A stretch of DNA of 64,000 bases from Sinorhizobium chiapasense (GCF_036488675.1 NZ_CP133148.1:558001-622000), one strand, 5' to 3'; positions 1 through 9,132 are shown, counted from the first letter of the stretch. Notes: generated by a model from the sequence alone, not told the origin. Numbers and translations are program-made.

Positions 1-655
1 CGTCGTAGTTGACATCGCCGTGCTTGTTGCCCGGACCGATGACGATCACCTTCGTGCCGATGACGGCACGATCGTAAAGGTGCTCGACATCCTCGTTCAT
101 CAACCGGATGCATCCCGACGACATGTTCTGGCCGATCGTCCAGGGCTGGTTCGTTCCGTGGATACGGAAGATGGTGTCGCGGCCGCCCTGGTAGAGATAG
201 AGCGCGCGGGCACCGAGCGGATTGTCGATACCGCCATCCTGGGTGATCGGCAGGATGCGGCCTTTCGCCCGTTCACGCACGCGCATCTCCGCCGGCGGAG
301 TCCAGGTTGGCCACTCGGCTTTGCGGCCGACCTTGACGACACCGGACCAGCCAAAGCCTTCGCGGCCGACGCCGATGCCGTAGCGTGTCGCGCGGTTCGG
401 GCCGTCGATGTAGTAGAGATACTTGTTGTTCGTATCGACGATAATGGTGCCGGGAGCCTCATTCGTCCGGAAACGGACCTTGGTGCGCCAATATTTTTGC
501 GGCGGCCTCTTCTGGTGGGCGACCAACAGAACGTCGGAACGCTTGGCGGCGGCCTCCGGTGTGTTCGCCGGCGTGAACGCCGATGCATCTGTCACGGCAA
601 ACAGCGCCGTCGCCGCGGCAGCGAACGCCACCACTTTCTTGGCATGAAATTTCAT
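1..655 (-). CDS. L,D-transpeptidase (YkuD family), 3' end outside window
   Basis: Periplasmic enzyme expected to make L,D cross-links in peptidoglycan or attach proteins to it. Reading the minus strand from the ATG at 655-653 gives a signal peptide (MKFHAKK, then an Ala-rich core to about residue 26) and a YkuD domain from about residue 68. The catalytic signature is complete: HGTN with His166, then SSGCIRL with Cys182. At least 218 residues are visible and the frame is still open at the window edge, so the C-terminus is missing. The next gene upstream on the same strand (847-1611) is a paralogue, so this is a tandem pair. Family assignment is firm; the exact cross-linking role is inference. 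Confidence 0.9.
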   Translation of the reverse strand, partial: MKFHAKKVVAFAAAATALFAVTDASAFTPANTPEAAAKRSDVLLVAHQKRPPQKYWRTKVRFRTNEAPGTIIVDTNNKYLYYIDGPNRATRYGIGVGREGFGWSGVVKVGRKAEWPTWTPPAEMRVRERAKGRILPITQDGGIDNPLGARALYLYQGGRDTIFRIHGTNQPWTIGQNMSSGCIRLMNEDVEHLYDRAVIGTKVIVIGPGNKHGDVNYD

Positions 656-775
656 TAACGATTCCCTCTCAACCCTTGATCGCGTGCAGGTTCGGTAAAT
701 TACCTGCAAGCAAAAGCCTGCGCCATATCTGATAGAGCACAGCCGCCGGGTTAACTTGTATCAATCGGAACAGCT

Positions 776-814
776 GTTGCGTTTGCACCACTGTTCCCCC
801 AGTGCAAACGCAAC
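776..814. other. 13-bp perfect inverted repeat between two L,D-transpeptidase genes
   Basis: GTTGCGTTTGCAC at 776-788 is perfectly complementary to 802-814, with a 13-nt loop. It lies between the end of the upstream paralogue (847) and the start of the downstream one (655). No T-tract follows on the minus strand, so a factor-independent terminator is unlikely. It could be an operator, an mRNA-stability element or a structured leader. Structure is seen; function is unknown. Confidence 0.6.
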
Positions 815-846
815 TTGTGCGCGGGTTATTCAGATAATATGCGCCT

Positions 847-1611
847 TTATATCACGATAACCTTGGCGCCGACATTCACCCGCTCATAGAGATCGACGAC
901 ATCCTCGTTGCGCATGCGGATGCAGCCAGACGAAACGCCATAGCCGATCGTCCAGGGCGCGTTGGTGCCGTGGATGCGGTAGAGCGTCGAGCCGAGATAC
1001 ATGGCCCGGGCGCCGAGCGGGTTTGCGGGGCCTCCCTCCATGCGCGCCGGCAGATAATGTCCCTTCGCGGCTTCTCGCGCGACCATTTCCTGTGGCGGTG
1101 TCCAGCTCGGCCACTCTGCCTTCCGCGTAATCCGGTGCGCGCCGGCCCATTCGAAACCCGGCTTGCCGACACCGACGCCATAGCGACGGGCTTCACCCTT
1201 GCCGGTGACGAGATAGAGAAAGCGGTTGTTGGTGTCGATCACGATCGTGCCGGGTTTCTCCGGACCGCCATAGGCCACGATTTGCGGCAGGAACTGCGGA
1301 TCGAACTTCGTCTTTACCGGCTTTTGCGCGCGCGCTGCCGCAACCGGGTGCACCAATGCCGGCCCGGACCTGCGGCTCACCTGACGTCGGTCGAACTGTT
1401 TTCGGGTGGCCGCCGGCACTTGCGGACGGTAAGCGACCGGACGCGCCTGTTGGCCGCCAAGCTGCATCACCCCAAGCTGCATCACCCAAGGGGCCGTCAG
1501 GTCCGGGCTGACGATGACCGGCGGCCGATTGTGATACCGGTCGCGGGCGCCGGCCTCGCCGGCAACGACACACAGGAGGGATAGGGCAATAAAAAGGGAT
1601 TTCTTCATCAT
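847..1611 (-). CDS. L,D-transpeptidase (YkuD family)
   Basis: A 254-residue exported protein with an N-terminal signal peptide (MMKKSLFIALSLLC, predicted cleavage after about residue 22), a Pro/Arg-rich linker to about residue 115, and a C-terminal YkuD domain. The active site is complete: HGTN (His214) and SSGCIRM (Cys230). It is clearly paralogous to the neighbour at 1-655. The linker has a small in-frame duplication (MQLG-V-MQLG) encoded by two near-identical ~15-bp tandem units around 1460-1490. The start could be either of the first two Met codons. It probably remodels peptidoglycan in the periplasm; the substrate is not determined here. Confidence 0.9.
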   Translation of the reverse strand: MMKKSLFIALSLLCVVAGEAGARDRYHNRPPVIVSPDLTAPWVMQLGVMQLGGQQARPVAYRPQVPAATRKQFDRRQVSRRSGPALVHPVAAARAQKPVKTKFDPQFLPQIVAYGGPEKPGTIVIDTNNRFLYLVTGKGEARRYGVGVGKPGFEWAGAHRITRKAEWPSWTPPQEMVAREAAKGHYLPARMEGGPANPLGARAMYLGSTLYRIHGTNAPWTIGYGVSSGCIRMRNEDVVDLYERVNVGAKVIVI

Positions 1612-1698
1612 CGGGCAGACTCGCTACATTGCGCCAAAAATCTTCAAGGAATGGCTTCGCGGCCGGGAAAGCGACGTTTCACCGGCCTGGCGTGCCTG

Positions 1699-1796
1699 CT
1701 GCATGATCCTTAAATCGGAGCCGATTTGCGGACAAAAGCATGCAGCAATTCAAAGTGCTACAGCGTCCTTAGCGCGTCTGACGCGTGGCGCTGTAG
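1699..1796 (+). repeat. RIME1-type intergenic element, copy 1
   Basis: A double-palindrome element of ~98 bp. The first arm pair is centred on AAATCG..CGATTT between two CTGCATG/CATGCAG ends. The second palindrome starts CTACAGCGTCC and ends GGCGCTGTAG, with CAATTCAAAGTG between them. It occupies most of the 347-bp gap between the L,D-transpeptidase and tag. The rest of that gap (1797-1959) shows nothing I can name. The RIME1 name is from memory of rhizobial repeats. Confidence 0.85.
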
Positions 1797-1959
1797 TAAT
1801 GGCCTGATCGTGGCACCGCGTTGCCACCGAAAGGTAAACGGCCATTCATTAAAATGCCGGCGCGTGGATAAAGCTCTGGGTAGGGTTATCGGCCACTTTA
1901 TGAAAGTGGTTTCAGAGTGGTAAATGGAACAAAAGAGCAACTGAAGAGAGAAAGAAACA

Positions 1960-2604
1960 ATGGCGGCGAAAGGCTTGATTACCGGAGATGATGGACTTGA
2001 TCGTTGCGCCTGGCACGGCAATCTCGAAGACTACCGGCGGTATCATGACGAGGAGTGGGGCCGCCCGGTGACGGACGATCACCGACTGTTCGAGAAGATC
2101 TGCCTGGAAGGCTTTCAGTCGGGCCTGTCGTGGTTGACGATTCTGCGGAAGCGCGAAGCATTTCGCGCGGCATTCGCCCGTTTCGATTTCGACCGGGTTG
2201 CCGAATTCGGCGAGGCCGATATCGAGCGTTGCCTTGCCGACACCGGTATTGTGCGCCATCGCGGCAAGATCGTCTCGACCATCAACAACGCGCGGCGCGC
2301 CAAGGAACTGCGCGCGGAGTTCGGCTCGCTTGCCTCCTATTTCTGGTCCCAAGAGCCGGATCGGACCGAGCGCCCGCAGGTGGTGAGCTACGAAGCCTTG
2401 ATCGCCAATCCGACGACAGCGACGTCGACGCGCATTTCGAAGGACCTGAAGAAACGCGGCTGGACCTTTGTCGGACCGACGACGATCTACGCTTTCATGC
2501 AGGCCATGGGCCTCGTCAACGACCATATCGAAGGCTGTTTTTGCCGGGCGCAGGTAGAGGAGATGCGGCAACAATTCAAAAGACCGGCGCGTCGGTCCGC
2601 CTGA
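1960..2604 (+). CDS. tag: DNA-3-methyladenine glycosylase I
   Basis: Base-excision repair enzyme that removes 3-methyladenine from alkylated DNA. The 214-residue protein carries the Tag signature RCAWHG..YHDEEWG. The zinc ligands line up with the E. coli enzyme: Cys16 and His29 at the N-terminus, and the NDHIEGC His/Cys pair near the C-terminus. The helix-hairpin-helix region GLSWLTILRKREAFR and the catalytic-pocket segment are intact. Length is slightly above the usual ~190 because of a 14-residue N-terminal extension and a basic tail. It stands alone between repeat copies 1 and 2, so it is probably monocistronic. Confidence 0.95.
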   Translation: MAAKGLITGDDGLDRCAWHGNLEDYRRYHDEEWGRPVTDDHRLFEKICLEGFQSGLSWLTILRKREAFRAAFARFDFDRVAEFGEADIERCLADTGIVRHRGKIVSTINNARRAKELRAEFGSLASYFWSQEPDRTERPQVVSYEALIANPTTATSTRISKDLKKRGWTFVGPTTIYAFMQAMGLVNDHIEGCFCRAQVEEMRQQFKRPARRSA

Positions 2605-2669
2605 ACCGAGACGCCGGCCGGAGATCTCCTCCGCCCGCTACTCCGCTCTTTGCTCAGGAGCGGAGTGCC

Positions 2670-2744
2670 CTACAGCGCCGCGCGTCTTAACAGACGCGCA
2701 AAGGAGGCTGTAGCATTTTGAATTGCTGCATTTTTTTCCTTAAG
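2670..2744 (-). repeat. RIME1-type element, copy 2 (truncated)
   Basis: Inverted orientation: CTACAGCGCCGCGCGTC..GACGCGCAAAGG..GCTGTAG, then the linker and GCTGCAT. Only the first few bases of the AAATCG palindrome remain (TTCCTTAAG), so about one third of the element is missing. Confidence 0.8.
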
Positions 2745-2794
2745 TGGGCTGGGATCTAACACAGCATGCGGTGCGGAAGAGATGGTCTGCTTCG

Positions 2795-3172
2795 TCACCC
2801 GCCGTTCTTGGCGAGCCATTCCTTCATCAACTTGATCTCGCCTTCCTGGGCTTTGATGATGTCCTCCGCCAGCTTGCGGATTTCTTTGTCCTTGCCGTGT
2901 TCCAGCTCGACCTTGGCCATGTCGATCGCTCCCTTGTGATGGGCGATCATGCCGCGCACGAAGTCGAGGTCGGTCTTGCCGGTGAAGACGATGTCCATGT
3001 CTTTGTGCATCTTGGCGTTTGCCACGGCGAAGGCCTTGCTGGACGGCGATGTGTCGGCCGCCGTGTTTGCTGCTTCCATTGAGCCATGCATGTGGCCGCT
3101 TTCCTGTGCGAACGACGGGGCGGCGGCAAATGCTGCCAATATCAAGGCGCCGGCGATGGTTTTCAGGGACAT
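2795..3172 (-). CDS. Exported DUF305 family protein
   Basis: A 125-residue protein with a clear signal peptide (MSLKTIAGALILAAFAAAPSFA, cleavage after about residue 22). It has a four-helix DUF305 domain with the family core MIAHHKGAIDMA and an earlier MHKDMD motif. The conserved Met/His pairs resemble a metal site, and DUF305 proteins are often found with copper-handling genes. The next minus-strand gene upstream is a His/Cys-rich exported protein, which fits a metal-related setting, but no copper transporter lies nearby. The start is supported by GGAAA about 8 nt upstream. Function is unproven. Confidence 0.85.
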   Translation of the reverse strand: MSLKTIAGALILAAFAAAPSFAQESGHMHGSMEAANTAADTSPSSKAFAVANAKMHKDMDIVFTGKTDLDFVRGMIAHHKGAIDMAKVELEHGKDKEIRKLAEDIIKAQEGEIKLMKEWLAKNGG

Positions 3173-3316
3173 GATGTTTTTCCTTTCAAAATTGGTCCGG
3201 CATTCGCGGGTGTTTGTCCGCGAGATGCGGGATTGTCCGTTTTCGGGCGGAGGCGACGAAAAACGGCGAGATGTTTTCAGACGTTCGGGACGCTCCTCGC
3301 GGGTAACCGCGGCGTC

Positions 3317-3423
3317 CTAGAGCATCCCGCTTTCAAGTGGAATCACTGAAAGCGGATAAGATGCTCTAGAATCAAAGTGCTAGAGCGTCCTTTGTGCGCT
3401 CACTTGAACGCACGGCGCTCTAG
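3317..3423 (+). repeat. Diverged RIME-type double palindrome that supplies a stop codon
   Basis: Same two-palindrome architecture and length (107 bp) as the other copies but a different sequence: CTAGAGCATC..CCGCTTTCA with TGAAAGCGG..GATGCTCTAG, then AATCAAAGTG, then CTAGAGCG..CGCTCTAG. The shared linker AATCAAAGTGCTA shows kinship. The last bases contain the TAG (3420-3422, minus strand) that ends the neighbouring coding region. Confidence 0.75.
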
Positions 3424-3803
3424 ATCGAAAGGAAGGGCTTGGGCGGCGGAACCGGTGGACTTACGTCGGCGTCGTCGGGCACTGTGTAGCGCCGCAATGC
3501 AAGGCGGGTGGACGGAGTTTCCGGCGGCATTATTTTGGACGGTGCCGGGCTGATTGCCAGGCACGCTGCGCAAAGCACGGGATGCACGGGCTTCTTTGGA
3601 AGGTCGCAGCGCTCCGTCGCCTCGCAATCCACGTCACGGCCTGAAGCGTGATGGCCCGAAGCGGGATGCTCCGCGGCAACGGCCGCCAGATGATGATACC
3701 CCATGCCCGTGGCGGCGACATCCCGAGCCTGTGTCGCAGCTGAAAGGGCGCCGACCAAAGGCGCGGATAGGAACAGCAGAACGAGGGCGAGGCGGCGCAG
3801 CAT
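3420..3803 (-). CDS. Small exported His/Cys-rich protein, function unknown
   Basis: A 127-residue protein starting at MLRRLALVLLFLSAPLVG, a standard signal peptide; the frame is open 18 codons further upstream but that stretch looks non-coding. The mature part is rich in His and Cys (GYHH, GHHASG, DCEATERCD, HPVLCAACLA), with a Pro-rich tail. This composition resembles small DUF2946-like metal-associated proteins, but I cannot assign a family. The next minus-strand gene downstream is the DUF305 protein, so both may belong to a metal-stress group. Its stop codon lies inside a repeat element, so the C-terminus may have been set by repeat insertion. Confidence 0.6.
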   Translation of the reverse strand: MLRRLALVLLFLSAPLVGALSAATQARDVAATGMGYHHLAAVAAEHPASGHHASGRDVDCEATERCDLPKKPVHPVLCAACLAISPAPSKIMPPETPSTRLALRRYTVPDDADVSPPVPPPKPFLSI

Positions 3804-3853
3804 GCAACTAAGATAGGTTAAGTTACCGCGAGTGGAAGAGGTGGCGGCCGCTG

Positions 3854-4282
3854 TCACGTCCCCAATGGTCCCGCGTTGCGGGGAAAAGCAAATATGCCCT
3901 CCAGCGTGCCGTCTCCAACTTCACCGGCAAGCGTCGATTTTCCGACGCAGCAAAGCGGAGAGGGCTGTCCGGATCGACCACGCACGAGCGTGGCAAAGCA
4001 GAAGGAAGAGGGTGTCCCGGTCGCCTGCTCCAGAATGCTCAGAACTATCGATCTGTCGTCTCCGTCGTGGGCGCGCAACAGGTCGACGATGCCACAGGGG
4101 TTCCGCGATACGCCGAGAAGCGCGAGCGTTTGCGGCCCCAGAAGGAAGGTGCCGCTGGCAAGGTGGCAGCGCCAGGGCTCGACGAGATAATCCTCTCTCT
4201 CCAGGTCGCGTGTCCAGCCTTCATGCGCTAGCAGATGAGCGGGCTTGATGGCGCCGTCACCGGGATTCACAAATTTCAGCAT
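3854..4282 (-). CDS. PAS-like single-domain orphan protein, paralogue A
   Basis: A 142-residue soluble protein with no signal peptide or membrane segment. From about residue 36 it follows a PAS-like plan: GTFLLGPQTLALLGV, then DGDDRSIVL..EQA, a beta-rich SSFCFATLV stretch, GQPSPLCCVGKS, and a closing GIFAFPR. It aligns along most of its length with the protein at 13439-13867 (shared GxFxLG, DxxDR, EQA, FCF, GQxxPLxCxG, FxFPR), so the two are paralogues. No kinase, cyclase or DNA-binding part is attached. A repeat copy lies just upstream (4373-4479). Homology between the two is seen; the PAS assignment is inference from motif order. Confidence 0.7.
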   Translation of the reverse strand: MLKFVNPGDGAIKPAHLLAHEGWTRDLEREDYLVEPWRCHLASGTFLLGPQTLALLGVSRNPCGIVDLLRAHDGDDRSIVLSILEQATGTPSSFCFATLVRGRSGQPSPLCCVGKSTLAGEVGDGTLEGIFAFPRNAGPLGT

Positions 4283-4372
4283 GCCGCCAAAATCTCCACT
4301 GAAACCTTTGCGTCGTTCACGGGCTCTTCTTCCGCGTCGACGTCTGTTCCGGCTTCCAAGCGGAGCAATGCC

Positions 4373-4479
4373 CTACTGCATGTTTCCTTAAATCGCAGCC
4401 GATTTAAGGATAAGAACATGCAGCACTTCAAAGTGCTACAGCGTCCTATACGCGTCTGATAAGACGCGCGGCGCTGTAG
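4373..4479 (+). repeat. RIME1-type element, copy 4 (full length)
   Basis: A complete 107-bp copy: CTACTGCATG, AAATCG..CGATTTAAGG, CATGCAG, CACTTCAAAGTG, then CTACAGCGTCC..GGCGCTGTAG. It sits in the 471-bp gap between the PAS-like gene A and hisS. The remaining ~270 bp before hisS contains no gene I can support and must hold the hisS promoter. Confidence 0.9.
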
Positions 4480-4753
4480 AGGCGCTGCCGGCGGTGTGCC
4501 GGATCGCACCGGATTGCCGGACAACCCGAGCGATCAGCGCTTAACCTATAGGAGAGTATTGCTCTTAGTACAATCACGGATTTGTTATTGATGGGGGCGT
4601 GCAGTGCGACAGAGCGCCGGAGAGCGGGGCACGCATTGAGAGGATCTCCCGCTTCCGCTATGCGCGCGCCCTTTATGGCCGCTGCCCTTGCCGCCCTTGA
4701 TGTGATCCGGTAGGGAATGCACCGACCGAATTTGACAGCCCGGAATACTTTCC

Positions 4754-6268
4754 ATGAACGAAAAGCAGAAGAAACCGCTGAAGCTCAAGGCGCGCCTGCC
4801 GCGTGGCTTTGTCGATCGTTCGGCGGCCGATATCCGCGCCGTCGACGAGATGATCGCCAAGATCCAGGAGGTCTATGAGTGCTACGGATTCGATCCGGTG
4901 GAAACGCCGTTGTTCGAATATACCGACGCGCTGGGAAAGTTCCTTCCCGACAGCGATCGGCCGAACGAGGGTGTCTTCTCGCTGACGGATGACGACGACC
5001 AGTGGATGAGCCTGCGCTACGACCTGACCGCGCCGCTTGCGCGACACGTGGCGGAGAACTTCAACGAGATCCAGCTTCCCTACCGGACCTATCGGGCGGG
5101 CTACGTCTTCCGCAACGAGAAGCCGGGCCCGGGCCGCTTCCGTCAGTTCATGCAATTCGACGCCGACACCGTCGGTGCGGCGGGTGTCCAGGCGGACGCC
5201 GAGATGTGCATGATGATGGCCGATACCATGGAAGCGCTTGGTATTGCGCGTGGCGACTATGTGATCCGCGTCAACAATCGCAAGGTTCTCGACGGCGTTC
5301 TCGAGGCGATCGGCCTCGGTGGCGACGAGCATGCGAATGCGCGTCTCACGGTTTTGCGTGCAATCGACAAGCTCGACAAGTTCGGCCCGGAAGGCGTGCG
5401 ACTGCTGCTGGGCGAAGGCCGCAAGGATGAAAGCGGCGACTTCACCAAGGGTGCGGGTCTGAACAACGAGCAGATCCGCAAGATCCTGTTTTTCGTCGGC
5501 ATCACCGATTACGCCAAGAGCGCCGCCGAACTCGCCGAGATCGTTGCCGGAACCGCCAAGGGCGGGGAGGGCGTCGAGGAGCTCACTACGATCCGCAGCC
5601 TGGTGCTTAGCGCGGGTTATGAAGCGGACCGCATCAAGATCGACCCCTCGGTCGTGCGCGGCCTCGAATACTACACCGGCCCGGTCTTCGAGGCCGAATT
5701 GCAGTTTGCGGTGACGAACGAGAAGGGCGAGAAGGTCGTCTTCGGCTCAGTCGGCGGCGGTGGTCGTTATGATGGCCTCGTCTCGCGCTTCATGGGACAG
5801 CCGGTGCCGGCAACCGGCTTCTCGATCGGCGTGTCGCGGCTGATGACGGCGCTGAAAAACCTTGGCAAACTCGGCACCGAGGACGTGGTTGCGCCGGTGG
5901 TCGTCTGCGTCATGGACCGTGACATCGAAAGCATGGGCCGCTACCAGCGCTTCGTCCAGGAACTGCGTCACTCCGGTATCCGCGCCGAGATGTACCAGGG
6001 CAACAAGAAGAACTTCGGCGACCAGCTCAAATATGCCGACCGCCGTGGCTCCCCGCTGGCGATCATCCAGGGCGGCGATGAACGCGCTTCTGGGGTCGTG
6101 CAGGTCAAGGACCTGATCGAAGGCAAGCGTCTCTCGGGCGAAATCCAGGACAACATCACCTGGCGCGAGGCGCGCGTTGCCCAGGTTTCCGTACCGGAAA
6201 GCGATCTGGTCCAGAAGGTACGGGAGATGCTGGCGGCACAGGCCGAGGACCGAACGAAGGCGAACTGA
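4754..6268 (+). CDS. hisS: Histidyl-tRNA synthetase
   Basis: Charges tRNA-His. The 504-residue class II synthetase shows motif 2 ([17 protein letters not shown]), the histidine-binding [11 protein letters not shown], motif 3 (GGGGRYDGL followed by GFSIGVSRL) and the C-terminal anticodon-binding domain ([16 protein letters not shown]). It is longer than the ~424-residue E. coli enzyme, as is common in alphaproteobacteria. hisZ, which derives from a HisS catalytic core, follows after 5 bp, and hisG overlaps hisZ. This makes a likely three-gene operon linking tRNA charging to the first step of histidine synthesis. The ribosome site before 4754 is weak. Confidence 0.97.
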   Translation: MNEKQKKPLKLKARLPRGFVDRSAADIRAVDEMIAKIQEVYECYGFDPVETPLFEYTDALGKFLPDSDRPNEGVFSLTDDDDQWMSLRYDLTAPLARHVAENFNEIQLPYRTYRAGYVFRNEKPGPGRFRQFMQFDADTVGAAGVQADAEMCMMMADTMEALGIARGDYVIRVNNRKVLDGVLEAIGLGGDEHANARLTVLRAIDKLDKFGPEGVRLLLGEGRKDESGDFTKGAGLNNEQIRKILFFVGITDYAKSAAELAEIVAGTAKGGEGVEELTTIRSLVLSAGYEADRIKIDPSVVRGLEYYTGPVFEAELQFAVTNEKGEKVVFGSVGGGGRYDGLVSRFMGQPVPATGFSIGVSRLMTALKNLGKLGTEDVVAPVVVCVMDRDIESMGRYQRFVQELRHSGIRAEMYQGNKKNFGDQLKYADRRGSPLAIIQGGDERASGVVQVKDLIEGKRLSGEIQDNITWREARVAQVSVPESDLVQKVREMLAAQAEDRTKAN

Positions 6269-6273
6269 CGGCG

Positions 6274-7413
6274 ATGCCTCTGATCAACCTGCCCGCCTTT
6301 TCTGGCGACCTGCTTGCCGACTTCGAGCGGATGGGGACGTTGCGCGTCGACACGCCGGTGATCCAGCCGGCCGAGCCCTTTCTCGACATGGCCGGCGAAG
6401 ACCTGCGGCGGCGCATCTTCCTGACGCAGAGCGAGACGGGCGAGAGCCTTTGCCTTCGTCCTGAATTCACGATTCCGGTCTGCCTTCGCCATATCGAGAC
6501 GGCGACCGGCACGCCGCAACGCTATGCTTACCTCGGCGAAGTGTTCCGCCAGCGGCGCGAGGGGTCGAGCGAGTTCTATCAGGCCGGCATCGAGGATCTC
6601 GGCGAGCCGGACACCGCGCAGGCGGACGCCAGAGCCGTCGGCGACGCGATGCAGGTTCTTGCGAACAGATTGCCGGGACGGCGGCTCAAGGTGACGCTGG
6701 GCGACCAATCGGTGTTCGAAGCGGTGATTGCCGCCTGCGGGCTGCCCGCCGGCTGGCAGAAGCGGCTGATTCATGCTTTCGGCGAGCCGAAGCAGTTGCA
6801 GAAACTTCTGGCGGAACTCGCCGATCCGAAATCCGCGGGCGTCTTCGGCCATGAGGTCGAGCGGCTTGCCATCATGGGCATGCTGGAGGACGAGAGTCGG
6901 TTCGTCGCCCACATCGGCCAGACGATGGAGGCAACCGGCTATTCCACCAATGCCAGCCGGTCGCCCCGCGACATCGCTCGCCGTCTCAAGGAAAAAATGG
7001 AACTGGCGAACACGCGGCTGGACAAGGCCACGCTCGCCGTCATGCGCGAATTCCTGACGCTGGACCTGTCGCTTGCCGACGCACCGGCGGCGCTCTTCCG
7101 CTTCGCCGCGAAGTCCGGGTTGAAAATCGAAGCCGCATTGTCGCTTTTCGACGCGCGCGTCGCGGCTCTTTCTCGGGCGGGCGCTGACATCGATCTCATC
7201 CGCTATCGCGCGGCCTTCGGCCGTCCACTCGACTATTATACCGGCCTGGTCTTCGAGATAGAGGTCGAAGGGACGGCCGCTGTTCTCGCCGGTGGTGGAC
7301 GCTTCGACCGCCTGCTGACGCTTCTCGGCGCCCGCGAACATATTCCGGCGGTCGGCTTCTCCCTCTGGCTTGACCGGATCGAGCAGGCGGTTGCCGCAGG
7401 GGGCGCGAAATGA
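6274..7413 (+). CDS. hisZ: ATP phosphoribosyltransferase regulatory subunit HisZ
   Basis: HisS-like protein without tRNA-charging activity; it binds short-form HisG and confers histidine feedback control on the first step of histidine biosynthesis. The 379-residue protein keeps class II synthetase landmarks ([52 protein letters not shown]) but lacks the anticodon-binding domain of the upstream HisS. It begins 5 bp after hisS and its stop overlaps the hisG start by 4 bp (ATGA), so translation is probably coupled. HisZ is expected only with short HisG, which is exactly what follows. Confidence 0.95.
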   Translation: MPLINLPAFSGDLLADFERMGTLRVDTPVIQPAEPFLDMAGEDLRRRIFLTQSETGESLCLRPEFTIPVCLRHIETATGTPQRYAYLGEVFRQRREGSSEFYQAGIEDLGEPDTAQADARAVGDAMQVLANRLPGRRLKVTLGDQSVFEAVIAACGLPAGWQKRLIHAFGEPKQLQKLLAELADPKSAGVFGHEVERLAIMGMLEDESRFVAHIGQTMEATGYSTNASRSPRDIARRLKEKMELANTRLDKATLAVMREFLTLDLSLADAPAALFRFAAKSGLKIEAALSLFDARVAALSRAGADIDLIRYRAAFGRPLDYYTGLVFEIEVEGTAAVLAGGGRFDRLLTLLGAREHIPAVGFSLWLDRIEQAVAAGGAK

Positions 7414-8105
7414 CGGTTACGATTGCACTGCCTTCGAAGGGGCGGATGAAGGACGACGCTTCGGCGATCTTCGAACGCGCCGGAATGAAGATCGTCGCCG
7501 TCGGCAACGACCGCTCCTATCGCGGCCGTGTCGAGGGTTGGGACGACGTTGAGATCGCCTTTCTCTCGGCCTCGGAAATCTCCCGCGAGATCGGCAGCGG
7601 CGCTGTTGATTTCGGCGTCACCGGCGAAGACCTCGTTCGCGAGGGCCTCGCCGATGCCGATGCGCGCGTGGAGTTCTGCGCGCGGCTCGGCTTCGGGCAT
7701 GCCGACGTCGTCGTGGCCGTGCCGGAAGTCTGGTATGACGTCGACACCATGGCGGACCTTGGTGATGTCGCTGCCGATTTCCGTGCCCGTCATGGGCGCA
7801 GGCTGGCGATCGCCACAAAATACTGGCGCTTGACCCAGCAGTTTTTCTCCGGAAGTCACGGCATCCAGCTCTACCGCATTGTCGAAAGCCTGGGCGCGAC
7901 CGAAGGCGCGCCGGCTTCCGGTTCCGCCGACATCATCGTCGACATCACCTCGACCGGCTCGACGCTGAAGGCGAACCATCTCAAGATCCTCTCGGACGGT
8001 GTGATCCTGCGGTCGGAAGCCTGCCTCGTCAGGGCGCGGAAGGCTGTCCATCAGGGCAATCCTGTCGTCGACCGGATCATGGCAGCCGTCCGCGCGACGC
8101 TCTGA
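7410..8105 (+). CDS. hisG: ATP phosphoribosyltransferase, short form
   Basis: Catalyses condensation of ATP and PRPP, the committed step of histidine synthesis. At 231 residues it is the short form, which lacks the C-terminal ACT-like regulatory domain and needs HisZ. Motifs: [11 protein letters not shown] at the N-terminus, [12 protein letters not shown], and the PRPP-binding segment [18 protein letters not shown] near residue 175. Its ATG overlaps the hisZ stop in ATGA. Remaining histidine genes are not in the window. Confidence 0.96.
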   Translation: MTVTIALPSKGRMKDDASAIFERAGMKIVAVGNDRSYRGRVEGWDDVEIAFLSASEISREIGSGAVDFGVTGEDLVREGLADADARVEFCARLGFGHADVVVAVPEVWYDVDTMADLGDVAADFRARHGRRLAIATKYWRLTQQFFSGSHGIQLYRIVESLGATEGAPASGSADIIVDITSTGSTLKANHLKILSDGVILRSEACLVRARKAVHQGNPVVDRIMAAVRATL

Positions 8106-8167
8106 CACGCACTTCCGGGAGAAACGACGGTTCGACGCGATCGCTCGCGGAAATTTTGCCTCGGGTG

Positions 8168-8196
8168 CTGACAAATGGAATCGCGACGACCTATGT
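8168..8196 (+). promoter_or_regulatory. Possible housekeeping promoter for the glutathione transferase gene
   Basis: CTGACA at 8168-8173 and CTATGT at 8191-8196, 17 nt apart, resemble the rhizobial CTTGAC / CTATAT pattern with mismatches. It lies 47 bp before the chosen start at 8243. Prediction only. Confidence 0.35.
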
Positions 8197-8242
8197 AGGG
8201 GCGGCACGTCCCACCCTCAGCATCCCACTTCGAGGCATCCTT

Positions 8243-8950
8243 ATGGCTGATCTTTCCTCTTTTCCGATCACGACCCGCTGGCCGGCAACCAACCCGGATA
8301 TCATCCAGCTCTATTCACTGCCGACCCCGAACGGCGTGAAGATTTCCATTGCCCTGGAAGAGCTGGGCCTGCCCTACGAGCCGCATCGCATTGCGTTCGA
8401 CGCCAACGAACAGAAGTCGCCCGAATTTCTGTCGCTCAACCCGAACGGCCGCATCCCGGCGATCATCGACCCGAACGGACCCGGCGGAAAGCCGATCGGT
8501 CTTTTTGAATCCGGTGCGATCCTGGTTTATCTCGCGGAAAAGACGGGAAAGCTTATCCCGGCGGATGCCGCCGGCCGCTACGAGACGCTTTGCTGGGTGA
8601 TGTTCCAGATGGGCGGCGTTGGCCCGATGCTCGGCCAGTTCGGGCATTTCTTCAAGTTCGCGGCCGAGAAGGTTGCCAATAATTCCTATCCGGTGGAGCG
8701 CTACCGCGATGAATCGAAGCGCCTTCTCGGCGTTCTTGAGACACGGCTGAAGGGTCGGCAATGGCTGATGGGCGACGAGTACACGATCGCCGATATTGCC
8801 ACCTATCCGTGGGTCGAGGGTGCGCGCAGATTCTATGGCGGCGCCGAAGTGCTCGAATACGAGAGCTTCCCGAACGTCATGGCTTGGGTCGATCGCGGCC
8901 TTGCGCGGCCGGCCGCGCAGAAGGGGATGGAAATCCCGCGTAAGCCCTGA
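8243..8950 (+). CDS. Glutathione S-transferase family protein (YghU/YfcG type)
   Basis: Cytosolic two-domain GST of 235 residues. The thioredoxin-like N-terminal domain contains SLPTPNGVKISIALEELGLPYE, with Asn-Gly at the glutathione site as in the YfcG/YghU (Nu-class) enzymes, and the LFESGAILVYLAEK motif for gamma-glutamyl recognition. The helical C-terminal domain carries the folding motif YTIADIATYPW. The frame is open 29 codons further upstream, but MADLSSF at 8243 matches the usual family N-terminus, so I use it. These enzymes often reduce disulfides or peroxides; the substrate here is unknown. Confidence 0.9.
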   Translation: MADLSSFPITTRWPATNPDIIQLYSLPTPNGVKISIALEELGLPYEPHRIAFDANEQKSPEFLSLNPNGRIPAIIDPNGPGGKPIGLFESGAILVYLAEKTGKLIPADAAGRYETLCWVMFQMGGVGPMLGQFGHFFKFAAEKVANNSYPVERYRDESKRLLGVLETRLKGRQWLMGDEYTIADIATYPWVEGARRFYGGAEVLEYESFPNVMAWVDRGLARPAAQKGMEIPRKP

Positions 8951-9025
8951 TCCCTTGGCGGGCTTACCGTTCCGCCCGAGTTGACGAGGCTCGGGCGGAG
9001 AGGGTACGGCTTGCTAAAACAGTGC

Positions 9026-9132
9026 CTACAGCGCCGCGCGTCTTTTGAGACGCGCAAAGGGTCGCTGTAGCACTTTGATTCGCTGCATGATTTTATCCTC
9101 AAATCGATTCCGGCTTGAGGAATCATGCAGCA
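9026..9132 (-). repeat. RIME1-type element, copy 5, overlapping an apparent start codon
   Basis: Full-length inverted copy: CTACAGCGCCGCGCGTC..GACGCGCAAAGG..GCTGTAGCAC, CTGCATGA, AAATCG..GGCTTGAGG, CATGCAG. The ATG at 9125, in frame with the downstream flavoprotein, is the ATG of the element's terminal CATGCAG, so it is probably not the true start. Confidence 0.88.
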
